The position numbers and the translations under genes were made by a program. A stretch of DNA of 64,000 nt from CAVPWP01 sp963709395 (GTDB lineage: Bacteria > Pseudomonadota > Alphaproteobacteria > Rhodobacterales > Rhodobacteraceae), in the NCBI GenBank assembly GCA_963709395.1, contig CAVPWP010000009.1, forward strand, positions 124,001 through 188,000. Direction: 5' to 3'. Below are positions 8,233-17,228 of this stretch, piece by piece (the first letter of the stretch is position 1; every line of letters starts with the position of its first letter). Under the pieces are notes generated by a model. It ran no database searches, was not told the origin of the DNA, and worked only from the letters and a program-made list of their open reading frames with translations.

Positions 8233-9594
8233 TCATTTCTTTCCGGGCGTTCCGTCGAACTTCTTCTCGATCCCGTCCCAGCAGGTGACGTAGTCGTCCT
8301 GAAGCGGCGCGTCCTTCGCCGCGAACTCGGTCAGGTGCTGGGGAAAGCGGGTCTCGAACATGAAGGACATGGTGTTGTCGAGCTTTTCCGGCTTCAGGTC
8401 CGCGTTCGACGCCTTCTCGAAGGCGTCCCGGTCGGGGCCGTGGGGCAGCATCATGTTGTGCAGCGACATGCCGCCCGGAACGAAGCCCTTGGGCTTGGCG
8501 TCGTATTGGCCGTAGATGTTGCCCATAAGCTCGGACATCACGTTCTTGTGGTACCAGGGCGGGCGGAACGTATCTTCCATCACCATCCAGCGTTCGCGGA
8601 AGAGCACGAAGTCGATGTTCGCCGTGCCCTCGACGCCCGACGGCGCGGTGAGCACGGTGAAGATCGACGGATCGGGATGGTCGAAAAGGATGGCGCCGAC
8701 CGGGCAGTAGGTCGTCAGATCATATTTCACCGGGGCGTAGTTGCCGTGCCAGGCCACGACGTCGAGCGGGCTTTGCCCGATCTCGCAGGTGTGGAACTGG
8801 CCGCACCACTTGATCGTCAGGGTCGAGGGCACCTCGCGGTCCTCGAAGGCCGCGACGGGGGTCTTGAAGTCGCGCCGGTTGGCCATGCAGTTGGCGCCGA
8901 TGGGGCCACGCCCGGGCAGGTCGAACTTCTGTCCGTAATTCTCGCAGACAAATCCGCGTGCGGGGCCGTCCAGCAGCTCGACCCGGTAGACCAGGCCGCG
9001 CGGCAGGATCGCGATTTCCTGGGGCGCGATGTCGATCACCCCAAGCTCGGTGCAAAACCGCAGCCGGCCTTCCTGCGGGACGACCAGCAGCTCGCTGTCG
9101 GCGGAATAGAAGTAGGCATCGGTCATCGACGCGGTGACCAGGTAGATGTGGCTGGCCATGCCGACCTGCGTGTTCACGTCGCCGGCCGTGGTCATCGTCC
9201 GCATCCCGGTCAGCCAGGTCAGTTCGTCCTCGGAATGGGGCAGGGGGTCCCAGCGGTACTGGCCCAGAGAGATCACGTCCTCGGGCACGTGCGGCGCGGT
9301 CTTCCAAAGCGGCAGGTCGATCTTGCGATAGCGCCCGTTGTGCTTGACCGAGGGGCGGATGCGATAGCACCAGGTGCGTTCGTTCTGATGGCTGGGCGCG
9401 GTGAAGGCGGTGCCGCTCAACTGCTCTCCGTAAAGGCCGTAATTGACCTTCTGCGGCGAATTCATCCCCTGCGGCAACGCGCCCGGCAGCGCCTCGGTCT
9501 CGAAGTCGTTGCCGAAGCCCGGCATGTAGCCTTCGTGCGTGCCGCTGCTGCCGGTGGCGCGGATCATGCCCCTGGGCAGGTCCTGAGTGGTCAT
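8233..9594 (-). CDS. hmgA: Homogentisate 1,2-dioxygenase
   Basis: Opens the homogentisate ring to maleylacetoacetate with a mononuclear iron. The protein is intact at 453 residues. The iron-site block is present: WYHKNVMSELMGNIYG followed by GFVPGGMSLHNMMLPHGPD, giving the His, Glu, His set of the family. The N-terminus MTTQDLPRGMIRATGSSGTH leads into YMPGFGNDFETEALPGALP, the family opening. The ATG at 9594 is chosen over longer options because GGGAGGA lies 11 bases upstream and the promoter at 9643-9671 would fall inside any longer frame. fahA follows; no maleylacetoacetate isomerase or 4-hydroxyphenylpyruvate dioxygenase gene is in the window. Confidence 0.95.
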   Translation of the reverse strand: MTTQDLPRGMIRATGSSGTHEGYMPGFGNDFETEALPGALPQGMNSPQKVNYGLYGEQLSGTAFTAPSHQNERTWCYRIRPSVKHNGRYRKIDLPLWKTAPHVPEDVISLGQYRWDPLPHSEDELTWLTGMRTMTTAGDVNTQVGMASHIYLVTASMTDAYFYSADSELLVVPQEGRLRFCTELGVIDIAPQEIAILPRGLVYRVELLDGPARGFVCENYGQKFDLPGRGPIGANCMANRRDFKTPVAAFEDREVPSTLTIKWCGQFHTCEIGQSPLDVVAWHGNYAPVKYDLTTYCPVGAILFDHPDPSIFTVLTAPSGVEGTANIDFVLFRERWMVMEDTFRPPWYHKNVMSELMGNIYGQYDAKPKGFVPGGMSLHNMMLPHGPDRDAFEKASNADLKPEKLDNTMSFMFETRFPQHLTEFAAKDAPLQDDYVTCWDGIEKKFDGTPGKK

Positions 9595-9642
9595 CCGCCG
9601 CAGTCCTCCCGTTTCGCCCTTTCCCGGACCGGCATTGACCGA

Positions 9643-9671
9643 AGTATTCGATGCGCTTGCAATGGTGTCAA
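9643..9671 (-). promoter_or_regulatory. Sigma70-type promoter for hmgA-fahA
   Basis: Read on the minus strand, TTGACA (9671-9666) and AATACT (9648-9643) are separated by exactly 17 bases. The -35 is a full consensus match; the -10 matches at 4 of 6. Transcription would start near 9636, leaving about 40 bases before the hmgA ATG. The 195-bp gap 9595-9789 holds nothing else recognised. Confidence 0.6.
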
Positions 9672-9789
9672 CAAACTCGCCGCCCGCGCACCGGAGAGGC
9701 GCGGACGATGAACGGCTCAAGATCACGCTTTCCAACGGCTGGACCTGGCCGTCACCCATCCGCGCCGGGCGGGGATCGGGCGCGACGGG

Positions 9790-10572
9790 TCAGCCCGGCT
9801 TGCGGGCGTGCAGATGCGTCGGGCAATGCTCGCCGCTTGCCAGCACCGGGACCATGCGTTCCCAGATCTCGATGTTGTGCGCCACGAATTCCGCGCCCAG
9901 TTCCGCTTCGGCCCCGGCGCGCCACGGTCCCTTCATGCGCTCGAGTTCGCGCCTGGCCTCGTCGCGGTACCAGGCGTTGCGGCTTTCGATGCGGATGTCG
10001 ACGAAGCCCGCCGACTCCAGCGCGTCCTTGTAGCGGGACGGGCTTGCCATGCCGAAATCGAGCCCCTCGGACTTGATGTACTCGGCCATCTGTTCGGAGG
10101 GTTCGCCGTCGTGCCCGATCAGCCAGTCGGAGGCCACCAGCCAGCCGCCGGGCCTGAGGACGCGAAATGCTTCGCGGGCCAGCGCGTGCTTGTCGGGGAT
10201 ATGGACGATCGAATCCTTCGAGAAGACGATGTCGAAAGTCCCGGGGGGGAAGGGCAGGGGGCCGGGGGCCACCTTGCAAAGGCCGATCCGGTCCTCGAAC
10301 CCCCCGGCCCCGACCAGTTCGCGCGCGCGGGCGATCACGCCATCCTCCACGTCGATTCCGGTGACGTAGCCCGCCCCGTGATTGCGGACGAGCGCGATGT
10401 CGATCCCGCCCGCGCCGCATCCGATGTCGAGGACCGAACGGCCGGCGAAGTCGTGATTGCCCACAAGGCGGCCCACTTCGTCCTCTCCGCCGGGCGACAG
10501 GAACCCCTCGCCCCAGATCTTTTCGAGGATGAGGATGAGCGAGCCGGTGTAGAGTTCGTCGTCGTCGGTCAT
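9790..10572 (-). CDS. SAM methyltransferase, phosphoethanolamine N-methyltransferase-like
   Basis: A 260-residue class I methyltransferase with motif I VLDIGCGAGG near residue 48, GIDVEDGVIARARE as motif II, and FSKDSIVHIPDKHAL with FRVLRPGGWLVASDWL. The N-terminal ELYTGSLILILEKIWGEGFLSPGG and the IVHI histidine line up with the Tyr and His of the catalytic pair in Plasmodium-type PMT, and the length is similar. This suggests an N-methyltransferase acting on a small amine such as phosphoethanolamine or a related head group. It is the last gene of the 13-gene minus-strand operon, and its start overlaps the amidohydrolase stop (ATGA). A methyltransferase in an apparently demethylating operon is unexpected. 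Confidence 0.75.
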   Translation of the reverse strand: MTDDDELYTGSLILILEKIWGEGFLSPGGEDEVGRLVGNHDFAGRSVLDIGCGAGGIDIALVRNHGAGYVTGIDVEDGVIARARELVGAGGFEDRIGLCKVAPGPLPFPPGTFDIVFSKDSIVHIPDKHALAREAFRVLRPGGWLVASDWLIGHDGEPSEQMAEYIKSEGLDFGMASPSRYKDALESAGFVDIRIESRNAWYRDEARRELERMKGPWRAGAEAELGAEFVAHNIEIWERMVPVLASGEHCPTHLHARKPG

Positions 10573-12225
10573 GCGAAGTCACCTTCTTCGAAATTGTCGT
10601 GCCGCCAGACTGCCTTGCCGCGAAACAGCGTCAACAGCACTTCTGTATCGCCGATCTCATGCGCCGGGCAGCGAAAGATGTCGCGGTCGAGGATCACAAG
10701 GTCGGCCGAGAAACCGGGAAGCAGCCGCCCGGTGGACGCCCCTCGCCAGCAGGCATGGGCGGCGTGACAGGTGTAGCCCGCCACCGCCTCGGCGACGGTC
10801 AGCGCGTTCGTCGGGCAGGAAGGGCGGACAGTCGCCGTCGCGGCGGCGCGGCTGGCGTGTGACGGCGGTCTCGATGATCTCGAACGGGTTGAGCGTCGAG
10901 ACGGGGTAGTCCGATGACAGGCAATAGGGCGCGCCCGCGTCGATCATGCGCCGGAAGGCATAGGCGAAGGGCAGACGCTCGGGTCCGATCATGTCGATCC
11001 AGTCGTCCGGGATCACCGGGTCGCGCCGCGCCCAGAGCGGCTGGATGTTCGCCATCGCGCCAAGGGCGGCGATGCGCGCGAAGTCGGACGGATCGACCAT
11101 CTGGAGATGGGCCAGCTGGTGCAGCGCGGGCCAGGGGCCGTTGGCGGCGCGCGCGGCCTCCAGCCCGTCGAGGGCCGCCCGCACCGCAAGGTCGCCGATC
11201 ACATGGAGGTGGATCTGGAACCGCGCGGCGTCGAGCGCGGTGAAAAGCGCGGCAATCCTGTCGGGCGGGAACATCAGGGGGGCATTGCCGCCCCCGCCAG
11301 GCACCCCGGTGTCGGCATAGGGCGCGATCAGCGCGGCCGTCCGGTTTTCGAGCACCCCGTCGAGGAAGAGTTTCGCGGCGTTGACGTGAAAAAGCGGTCC
11401 GCGGTTCGCGTCGCGCCAGGCAGCCAGACGGTCAAGCGCCGTCGCAACGCTGTCGTCGGGCAGGACGGTGGCGGCCCCGGCCACGCGCAGCGTCAGCCCG
11501 TCCTCGTCGGCAAGGGCCGCGTAGCTGCGAAGGTGGTCCTCCTTCACGCTGGGATCGACGATGCCCGTGATGCCGTGCCGATTGGCATGGGCCTGGCCCG
11601 CGCGCAGCCCGGCGATCCGGGTCGCGTCATCGGTGGGCGGCAGGCGGTCGCGGGCAAGGATCGCGGCCTCTTCGTAGAGCATTCCCGTGGCGCGGCCCGT
11701 GCGGTCGCGCACGATCTGTCCGGTCTCGGGGTCTGGCGTGGAGTCGTCGATGCCTGCCATGCGCAGGCCCAGGCTGTTCACGCAGGCCGAATGGTACGAG
11801 GAATCGTAGACGATGCAGGGCCGGTCGGGAACCGCGCGGTCAAGGACCTCGGCCGTCAGGTTATGCGCGCCGAAAAGTCCCGCCTGCCAGCCGTTGCCGA
11901 TCACAAGGGGGCCGGTCCAGCGCGCGGCATGGGCGGCGAGGGTGTCGAGAAACGCCTCGATTGTCCCGACTTCCCAAAGGGCCGCGCCCGAGACCATGTC
12001 GGTCCCGCCATCCAGAAGATGGACATGCGCATCCTGAAACCCGGGCAGGACAAGCCGACCGCCTGCGTCGATCCGGCGGGTGCGCGGGCCCGCCATCGCC
12101 GCGATGGTGGCATCGTCGCCCAGGGCAAGGATGCGGCCCTCCTGCACCGCCAGCGCCGTCGCGCGCGGCAGGGCGACATCCATGGTGCGGATGTCGGCGT
12201 TCAGGATGACGAGATCCGAGGTCAC
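10569..12225 (-). CDS. Amidohydrolase family 3 (YtcJ-like), frameshifted
   Basis: A metal-dependent hydrolase of about 551 residues. GFQDAHVHLLDGG gives the HxH metal pair near residue 65, HLHVIGDLAVRAALDG a further histidine pair, and SSDYPVSTLNPFEIIETAVTRQP the late aspartate block. The C-terminus VAGYTCHAAHACWRG and GRLLPGFSADLVILDRDIF lies in another frame; one extra G near 10803 joins them. GTG 12225 overlaps the upstream stop by four bases. Family members cleave exocyclic C-N bonds in N-substituted formamides and similar amides. A role in releasing an amine or formyl group fits the methylamine setting, but the substrate is unknown. Confidence 0.82.
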
Positions 12226-13115
12226 GCCGGGTCCTCCAGCCGCAGCGCGTCGAGCGCGTCCCAATCGTCTGCCGGCAGCACGTAGGCCGGTTCGTGAAGC
12301 GCGTCCGTCCAGGCGAAAAAGCACAGGAATGGCACAGGCCCGACCTTGAAAAGGTGGGGCTTGTGCGGGGCGTTCCACACCGGCACATGCGCGGGTTTCA
12401 TGATCAGCGGCGCCCCCGGCACGAAGCGCCAGCCATGCGGCCCGGTCAGCGGTGCGTAAAGCTCGGGCGCGGCATGGGCATGGTCGCGGTAGAGCACATG
12501 CGGCGCCACAAGGAAGAGGCCGACATCGCCCCCTTCGACCCGGACCGCCGCGTCATCCTCGCCCGCGATGGTGCAGAAGACATGCGCCGCCGAGAAGCCC
12601 GGGCCGATCTGCGGATCGGCATAGGCATAGGCCTGCCAGGGCAGGTGCGGCGCGGCCAGGCGAATGGCAAGCGCCAGAGAGGGATGCGTCGCCGCCAGCG
12701 CCTCGAGTGCTGCGGGAAGATGGGCCGACACCAGCGGGTGGCGCGTGCGCCGGGTGGACACCGGAAGGCCACGTCCCCGCGCGAGTACCGCCCGCGCTTC
12801 GGAGATGCCCGGGCCACCGAGGCCCGAGAGATACAGGTCGGCCTCGTCGATCAGGTCCTCGACGGCAAGATCGGGACGGAACTTCGGCGCGGGCGGAAGC
12901 CGGTCGGCGATGCGGCGCGTGCGCAAGAGGGCGGCCGGATCGTCGCGATCGCGGGTGGCGCAGATGCGATAGACCTCGAGCGCCTTGGCACTCATCGCGC
13001 CCTGCTGATGGAAATGCATCGCCGCGCCGTAACGCGCGCGGGCCGAGCCCGGAGTCCCGACCGGGGCCCGCAGGAGGCGCAACTGGCGAAGATCGGCCGC
13101 CGACCAGTCGCGCAT
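12222..13115 (-). CDS. DMSP-lyase-family cupin protein
   Basis: A 297-residue protein with a C-terminal cupin. HAHAAPELYAPLTG matches the HxHx4Ex6G motif and KPAHVPVWNAPH supplies the late His and Asn. This His, His, Glu, His set plus the tyrosine in ELYAPLTG is the metal site and catalytic base pattern of the DddL/DddQ/DddW group. The N-terminal 150 residues are mostly helical and lack a signal peptide. It could cleave a DMSP-like or betaine-like compound to an acrylate and a free sulfide or amine. The adjacent importer and oxygenases suggest an N-methylated analogue. Its start shares a base with the upstream permease stop (TGATG). Confidence 0.65.
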   Translation of the reverse strand: MRDWSAADLRQLRLLRAPVGTPGSARARYGAAMHFHQQGAMSAKALEVYRICATRDRDDPAALLRTRRIADRLPPAPKFRPDLAVEDLIDEADLYLSGLGGPGISEARAVLARGRGLPVSTRRTRHPLVSAHLPAALEALAATHPSLALAIRLAAPHLPWQAYAYADPQIGPGFSAAHVFCTIAGEDDAAVRVEGGDVGLFLVAPHVLYRDHAHAAPELYAPLTGPHGWRFVPGAPLIMKPAHVPVWNAPHKPHLFKVGPVPFLCFFAWTDALHEPAYVLPADDWDALDALRLEDPA

Positions 13116-13954
13116 CAGCTGTTGTCCTGATAGGCAAGCTGCGCCTCGCGCTCGCGCCGCTTCTCGGCCCGGTTCATCAGGATGCCCGCGATGAGAACCC
13201 CGATCCCGACCACGGTCACGGTGATCGTCGCCAGCGCGTTGATGTCGGGCGTCACGCCCAGCTTGACCTTCGACCAGATCAGGATCGGGAGGGTCGTGTT
13301 GCCCGGGCCGGTGGTGAAACTGGTGATCACCACATCGTCCAGCGAGATGGTGAAGGACAAGAGCCATCCGGCGAGGATCGCGGGCGAGATGATCGGCAGC
13401 GTGATGTCCCACATCACCTGCCAGGGCTTCGACCCAAGGTCGATCGCTGCCTCCTCGATCGCGGCATCGGTCCGGACCAGGCGCGAATGGACGATGGTGG
13501 CGACGAAGACCATCGAGAAGGTGATATGCGCCAGCGTCACGGTGGTGAAGCCGCGCTGGGCCGGCCATCCGAACCATTCGGCCATCAGGATGAACATCAT
13601 CAACATGGCGATGCCCGTGATCACCTCGGGCATGACAAGCGGTGCGGTGATCATCCCCGAAAACGCCGTGCGGCCCCGGAACTGCCGGAACCGCGCGAGC
13701 GCAATGCCGGCCATGGTGCCGAGGATGGTGGCGAATGTCGCGCTGGTGACCGCGATCTTCAGCGACAGGATCGCCGCGTCGATGACCTGGTCATTGCTGA
13801 AAAGCTCGGCATACCACTTGGTCGAGAAGCCGCCCCAGACCGTCGCGAGCCGCGACTCGTTGAACGAGAAGACGATCATCGAAAGGATCGGGATATAGAA
13901 GAAGGCGAAGCCGAAGCAGAGCATCGCGTAAAGGAAGTAGGGGCGCCGGTTCAT
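13115..13954 (-). CDS. ABC permease, PotC-like (polyamine/betaine class)
   Basis: A 279-residue inner-membrane permease with about six membrane segments. IEEAAIDLGSKPWQVMWDITLP is the EAA loop that contacts the ATPase, and FFYIPILSMIVFSFNESR near the N-terminus is typical of PotC and YdcV. The start at 13954 overlaps the PotB-like stop (ATGA). It forms the channel with the PotB-like protein. Substrates of this class include polyamines, quaternary amines and opines; the ligand here is unknown. Confidence 0.9.
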   Translation of the reverse strand: MNRRPYFLYAMLCFGFAFFYIPILSMIVFSFNESRLATVWGGFSTKWYAELFSNDQVIDAAILSLKIAVTSATFATILGTMAGIALARFRQFRGRTAFSGMITAPLVMPEVITGIAMLMMFILMAEWFGWPAQRGFTTVTLAHITFSMVFVATIVHSRLVRTDAAIEEAAIDLGSKPWQVMWDITLPIISPAILAGWLLSFTISLDDVVITSFTTGPGNTTLPILIWSKVKLGVTPDINALATITVTVVGIGVLIAGILMNRAEKRREREAQLAYQDNS

Positions 13955-14901
13955 GTCGTGCCCCCGTCGCGAGCATCTGCGGCCCGCGCGGCGCGCGCCT
14001 CGAAGTAGGTGTAGACCATGATCGGCACCACCAGCAGCACAAGCAGCGCCACCGCCACGGCCGAGGCCATGGGCCAGTCGCGGGCCGAGGAGAACTCGTC
14101 CGAGATCACCCGTCCGATCATCGGCTGGCCGGCATTGCCGACAAGGCTGGGAATGATGAGTTCGCCCGAGGCCGGAATGAAGACGAGAAGCCCCCCTGCG
14201 ATGATCCCCGGCCAGCTTTGCGGCAGCGTGATATCCCGGAACACCGCGAAGGGGCGCGAGCCCAGATCCATCGCCGCCTCGTCCAGCGCGGGGTCGAGCT
14301 TTTCGAGATTGGCGAAAAGCGGCAGGATCATGAACGGCAGGTAGGAATAGACCATGACCAGCACGACGGCGAAGTCGGTGTTCATCATCTGGATCGAGCG
14401 CAGCTCCATCGCTTCGGGAACGATCGCGTTCCACCACGAGGTCAGCAGCCGGTTGAACCAGGAATTCGTGCCCATCAGCCCCATCCATGCGTAGACCCGC
14501 AAGAGGAACGAGGTCCAGAACGGCAGGATCACCAGCATCAGAAGCACGTTGCGCCAGCGGCTGGTCACGCGGGTCAGCCCAAGCGCCATCGGATAGCCGA
14601 TCAGCAGGCAGAACAGCGTCGCAAGGCCCGCGTTCACGATCGAGCTCATATAGGCGCGGATATAGAGCGTATCGGTGAAGAGCCGCTGATGATTTTCCCA
14701 GTTGATCAACGGGTTGTCGCCGCCGAAGCCAAACGGCGGGGCCGTGGGGGTGCGGGTCGCCACGCTCATCGCGATGACGATCAAGAACGGGATGAAGAAA
14801 AACAGGATCAGCCAGACATAGGGCACCGCGACCGTCACCTGCGCCCATCCGCGCAGGTTGAACCAGCGGGACAGACGTTGGCTGCGCGGGACCTGCTGCA
14901 T
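13951..14901 (-). CDS. ABC permease, PotB-like
   Basis: A 316-residue permease, the partner of the PotC-like protein. It has a first membrane segment at about residues 22-45, a periplasmic loop, and the EAA loop DEAAMDLGSRPFAVFRDITLP near residue 200. Only 3 bases separate it from the ATPase gene and it overlaps the next permease by four. Normal length and no frame breaks. Confidence 0.9.
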   Translation of the reverse strand: MQQVPRSQRLSRWFNLRGWAQVTVAVPYVWLILFFFIPFLIVIAMSVATRTPTAPPFGFGGDNPLINWENHQRLFTDTLYIRAYMSSIVNAGLATLFCLLIGYPMALGLTRVTSRWRNVLLMLVILPFWTSFLLRVYAWMGLMGTNSWFNRLLTSWWNAIVPEAMELRSIQMMNTDFAVVLVMVYSYLPFMILPLFANLEKLDPALDEAAMDLGSRPFAVFRDITLPQSWPGIIAGGLLVFIPASGELIIPSLVGNAGQPMIGRVISDEFSSARDWPMASAVAVALLVLLVVPIMVYTYFEARAARAADARDGGTT

Positions 14902-14904
14902 CGT

Positions 14905-16056
14905 CTACTCCGGCAGGAGGATCGCGCAGGAAGGCTGGAACGTCAGCCAGACATCATCCTCCCAGTCGGCGACGCGGGCGTGCTCACCGGCGCGTCGGCC
15001 GTTCACGCTGTTGACGAGGATGATCTCGCCGCTGGCCAGCCGCACCCGGTAAAGTGAATCCTTGCCGAAGTAGGCCAGGCTTTCCACCTGGCCGTGGACG
15101 GTTGTCCCGTCGTCGGGCCTATCGCGCGAAATCGTGATCTTCTCAGGTCGGATCGCCAGCGTGACCGCTTGTCCGGGCCGCAGCCCGGGGATCGCGGCGG
15201 CCGCCGCCATTCCGCCGAAGGCGGGCACATCCACCCGCGCGACGTCGCCCGCGATCTCGCTCACGGTCGCGTCCATCTGGTTGATCGACCCGATGAACCC
15301 CGCGACAAACCGGTTCTGCGGGAACTCGTAGACGTCGTTCGAGGTGCCGATCTGCATGATCCGCCCCTTGTCCATCACCGCCAGCCGCGAGGACAGGGTC
15401 ATCGCCTCTTCCTGGTCGTGGGTCACGACGACGAAGGTCACGCCCGTGCGTTCCTGGATCGCCATCAGCTCGAACTGGGTGTGTTCGCGCAGCTTCTTGT
15501 CGAGCGCGGCCAGGGGCTCGTCGAGCAGAAGCAGCTTCGGCGCACGCGCCAGCGCACGGGCAAGGGCCACGCGCTGGCGCTGGCCCCCCGAGATCTGGTG
15601 CGGTTTGCGATGCGCGAACTCGGTCAGCTTGACGAGGTCGAGCATCTCGCGCACCCGGTCGGCGCGCTGCGCGCCTGTCATCTTCTCGTGCTTGAGGCCG
15701 TAGCCGACGTTCTTCTCGACCGTCATGTGCGGAAAGAGCGCGTAGGACTGGAACATCATGTTCACGGGCCGGTCGTAGGCCGGACATCCGGCCATGTCCT
15801 GCCCGTCGATCAGCACGCGGCCCGCGGTCGGCGCTTCGAATCCGGCGAGGATGCGCAGCAGCGTGGTCTTGCCGCATCCCGACCCGCCGAGAAGCGAGAA
15901 GATCTCGCCCTTCTCGATCTCGAAACTCACGTCGTCCACCGCGGTGAAGTCGCCGAACCGCTTGGTCACATGTTCGACGGTCACGAAGGGCGGATGCTTG
16001 CGGGCAGGGGCCGTCTCGGCCACCTGCCCGGTCGCTGCGCTGGCTATCGCGGACAT
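14905..16056 (-). CDS. ABC ATPase, PotA-like
   Basis: A 383-residue ATPase with the full set: Walker A GGSGCGKTT (near residue 57), Q-loop MMFQSYALFPHMTV, signature ISGGQRQRVALARAL, Walker B LLLLDEPLAALD and the switch VVTHDQEEAMTL. A C-terminal TOBE region of about 100 residues (RPEKITISRDRP and onward) is the regulatory domain of PotA/UgpC-type subunits. It powers import through the PotB- and PotC-like permeases. The gene starts 31 bases after the binding-protein stop, in the same operon. Confidence 0.93.
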   Translation of the reverse strand: MSAIASAATGQVAETAPARKHPPFVTVEHVTKRFGDFTAVDDVSFEIEKGEIFSLLGGSGCGKTTLLRILAGFEAPTAGRVLIDGQDMAGCPAYDRPVNMMFQSYALFPHMTVEKNVGYGLKHEKMTGAQRADRVREMLDLVKLTEFAHRKPHQISGGQRQRVALARALARAPKLLLLDEPLAALDKKLREHTQFELMAIQERTGVTFVVVTHDQEEAMTLSSRLAVMDKGRIMQIGTSNDVYEFPQNRFVAGFIGSINQMDATVSEIAGDVARVDVPAFGGMAAAAAIPGLRPGQAVTLAIRPEKITISRDRPDDGTTVHGQVESLAYFGKDSLYRVRLASGEIILVNSVNGRRAGEHARVADWEDDVWLTFQPSCAILLPE

Positions 16057-16087
16057 GCCGCCGATCCCCGTCGGACCGCGCCGCGCC

Positions 16088-17191
16088 TCAGCCCGACTTC
16101 ACCGTCTGCCAGAACCGGGTGATCATGCGGCTTGTGTCGTCGTCGTCCGGTGTGGTGATGAAGAGGCGCGAGATCGTCTCGTCGTCGGGATAGACGGCCG
16201 GATCCGCGAGGATGTAGTCATCGACGAATTCGCGCGCCGCGTCGTTTGCGTTGGCGTAGAGCGTGTAGTTCGTGCAGGCCGCGATCACCTCGGGCCGCAG
16301 CATGTAGCGCAGGAATTCGTAGGCCTCTTCGGTGTGGGGGGCGTCGGTCGGGACCGCCCACACGTCGAACCACAGCGGCGCGCCGGTTTTCGGCACCACG
16401 TATTGCAGGTTCAACTCGATTCCCGCCTCGGCCGCGCGGGCCGCCGCGACGCCGTAGTCGCCCGACCAGTTGTTGACCATGCACAGCTCGCCATTCGGGA
16501 TGGCGTTGAGGTAGTTGGCGTTGTCGAAGGTGCGGATGTAGGGCCGGACCTGCGCCAAGGCGTCGACAACCTTCTGGAAATCCTCGGGATTCTTGCTGTC
16601 ACCATCCAACCCGAGATAGGGCAGTATCATCTTCATGATGTCGGTCGGGCTGTCGAGGATCGAGATGCCGCAATCGGCGAGCGCCGATGCGTTCGCGGGA
16701 TCGAGCAGGATCGACAGATCCTCGAGATCGGCATCGGGCAGGCGTTCGCGCACCATGTCGACGTTGAACGTCAGCCCGACCGAGCCCCACATGTAGGGGA
16801 CGTTGTGCTTCATGCCCGGATCCCACCCTTCGAGGATCTTCACGAGGGTCGGATTCAGGTTCTCCAGCCCCGGAAGTGCCGCGTGATCGAGTTCCTGAAA
16901 GACGCCGGCGCGAACGAAGAGCGGCATCGACACGCCGGCGGCAAGCACCACGTCGTAGCCGGTGCGTCCGGCAAGCATCTTGGCTTCCATCTCTTCCGAC
17001 GACGCGTAGGTGTCGTAGACCACCCGGATGCCGGTTTCGGCCTCGAAATCCTCAAGCGTGGTTTCGCCGATATAGTCGGCCCAGTTGTAGACATTGACCT
17101 GTCTCGTCTGCGCCCAGGACGGACGGGCGAAAGGTGCGGCCAGCGTCCCCCCGAGCATGGCCATCGACGTGCGTCTGGTGAACCTGGTCAT
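16088..17191 (-). CDS. Periplasmic polyamine/betaine-type binding protein (PotD/PotF-like)
   Basis: A 367-residue extracytoplasmic binding protein. ATG 17191 follows AGGGAG and opens MTRFTRRTSMAMLGGTLAAP, whose twin arginine suggests Tat export. The mature start VNVYNWADYIGETTLEDFEA and the YDVVLAAG segment are characteristic of PotD/PotF. In polyamine binders a few acidic and aromatic residues hold the amines; I could not confirm them by eye, so the ligand may be a methylated amine or betaine. It lies directly downstream of the two Rieske oxygenase genes (37-base gap), linking uptake to oxidation. Confidence 0.88.
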   Translation of the reverse strand: MTRFTRRTSMAMLGGTLAAPFARPSWAQTRQVNVYNWADYIGETTLEDFEAETGIRVVYDTYASSEEMEAKMLAGRTGYDVVLAAGVSMPLFVRAGVFQELDHAALPGLENLNPTLVKILEGWDPGMKHNVPYMWGSVGLTFNVDMVRERLPDADLEDLSILLDPANASALADCGISILDSPTDIMKMILPYLGLDGDSKNPEDFQKVVDALAQVRPYIRTFDNANYLNAIPNGELCMVNNWSGDYGVAAARAAEAGIELNLQYVVPKTGAPLWFDVWAVPTDAPHTEEAYEFLRYMLRPEVIAACTNYTLYANANDAAREFVDDYILADPAVYPDDETISRLFITTPDDDDTSRMITRFWQTVKSG

Positions 17192-17228
17192 TGTGCGGAC
17201 TCCCTTGGCTGGTTGGCTTTTCCCGATG

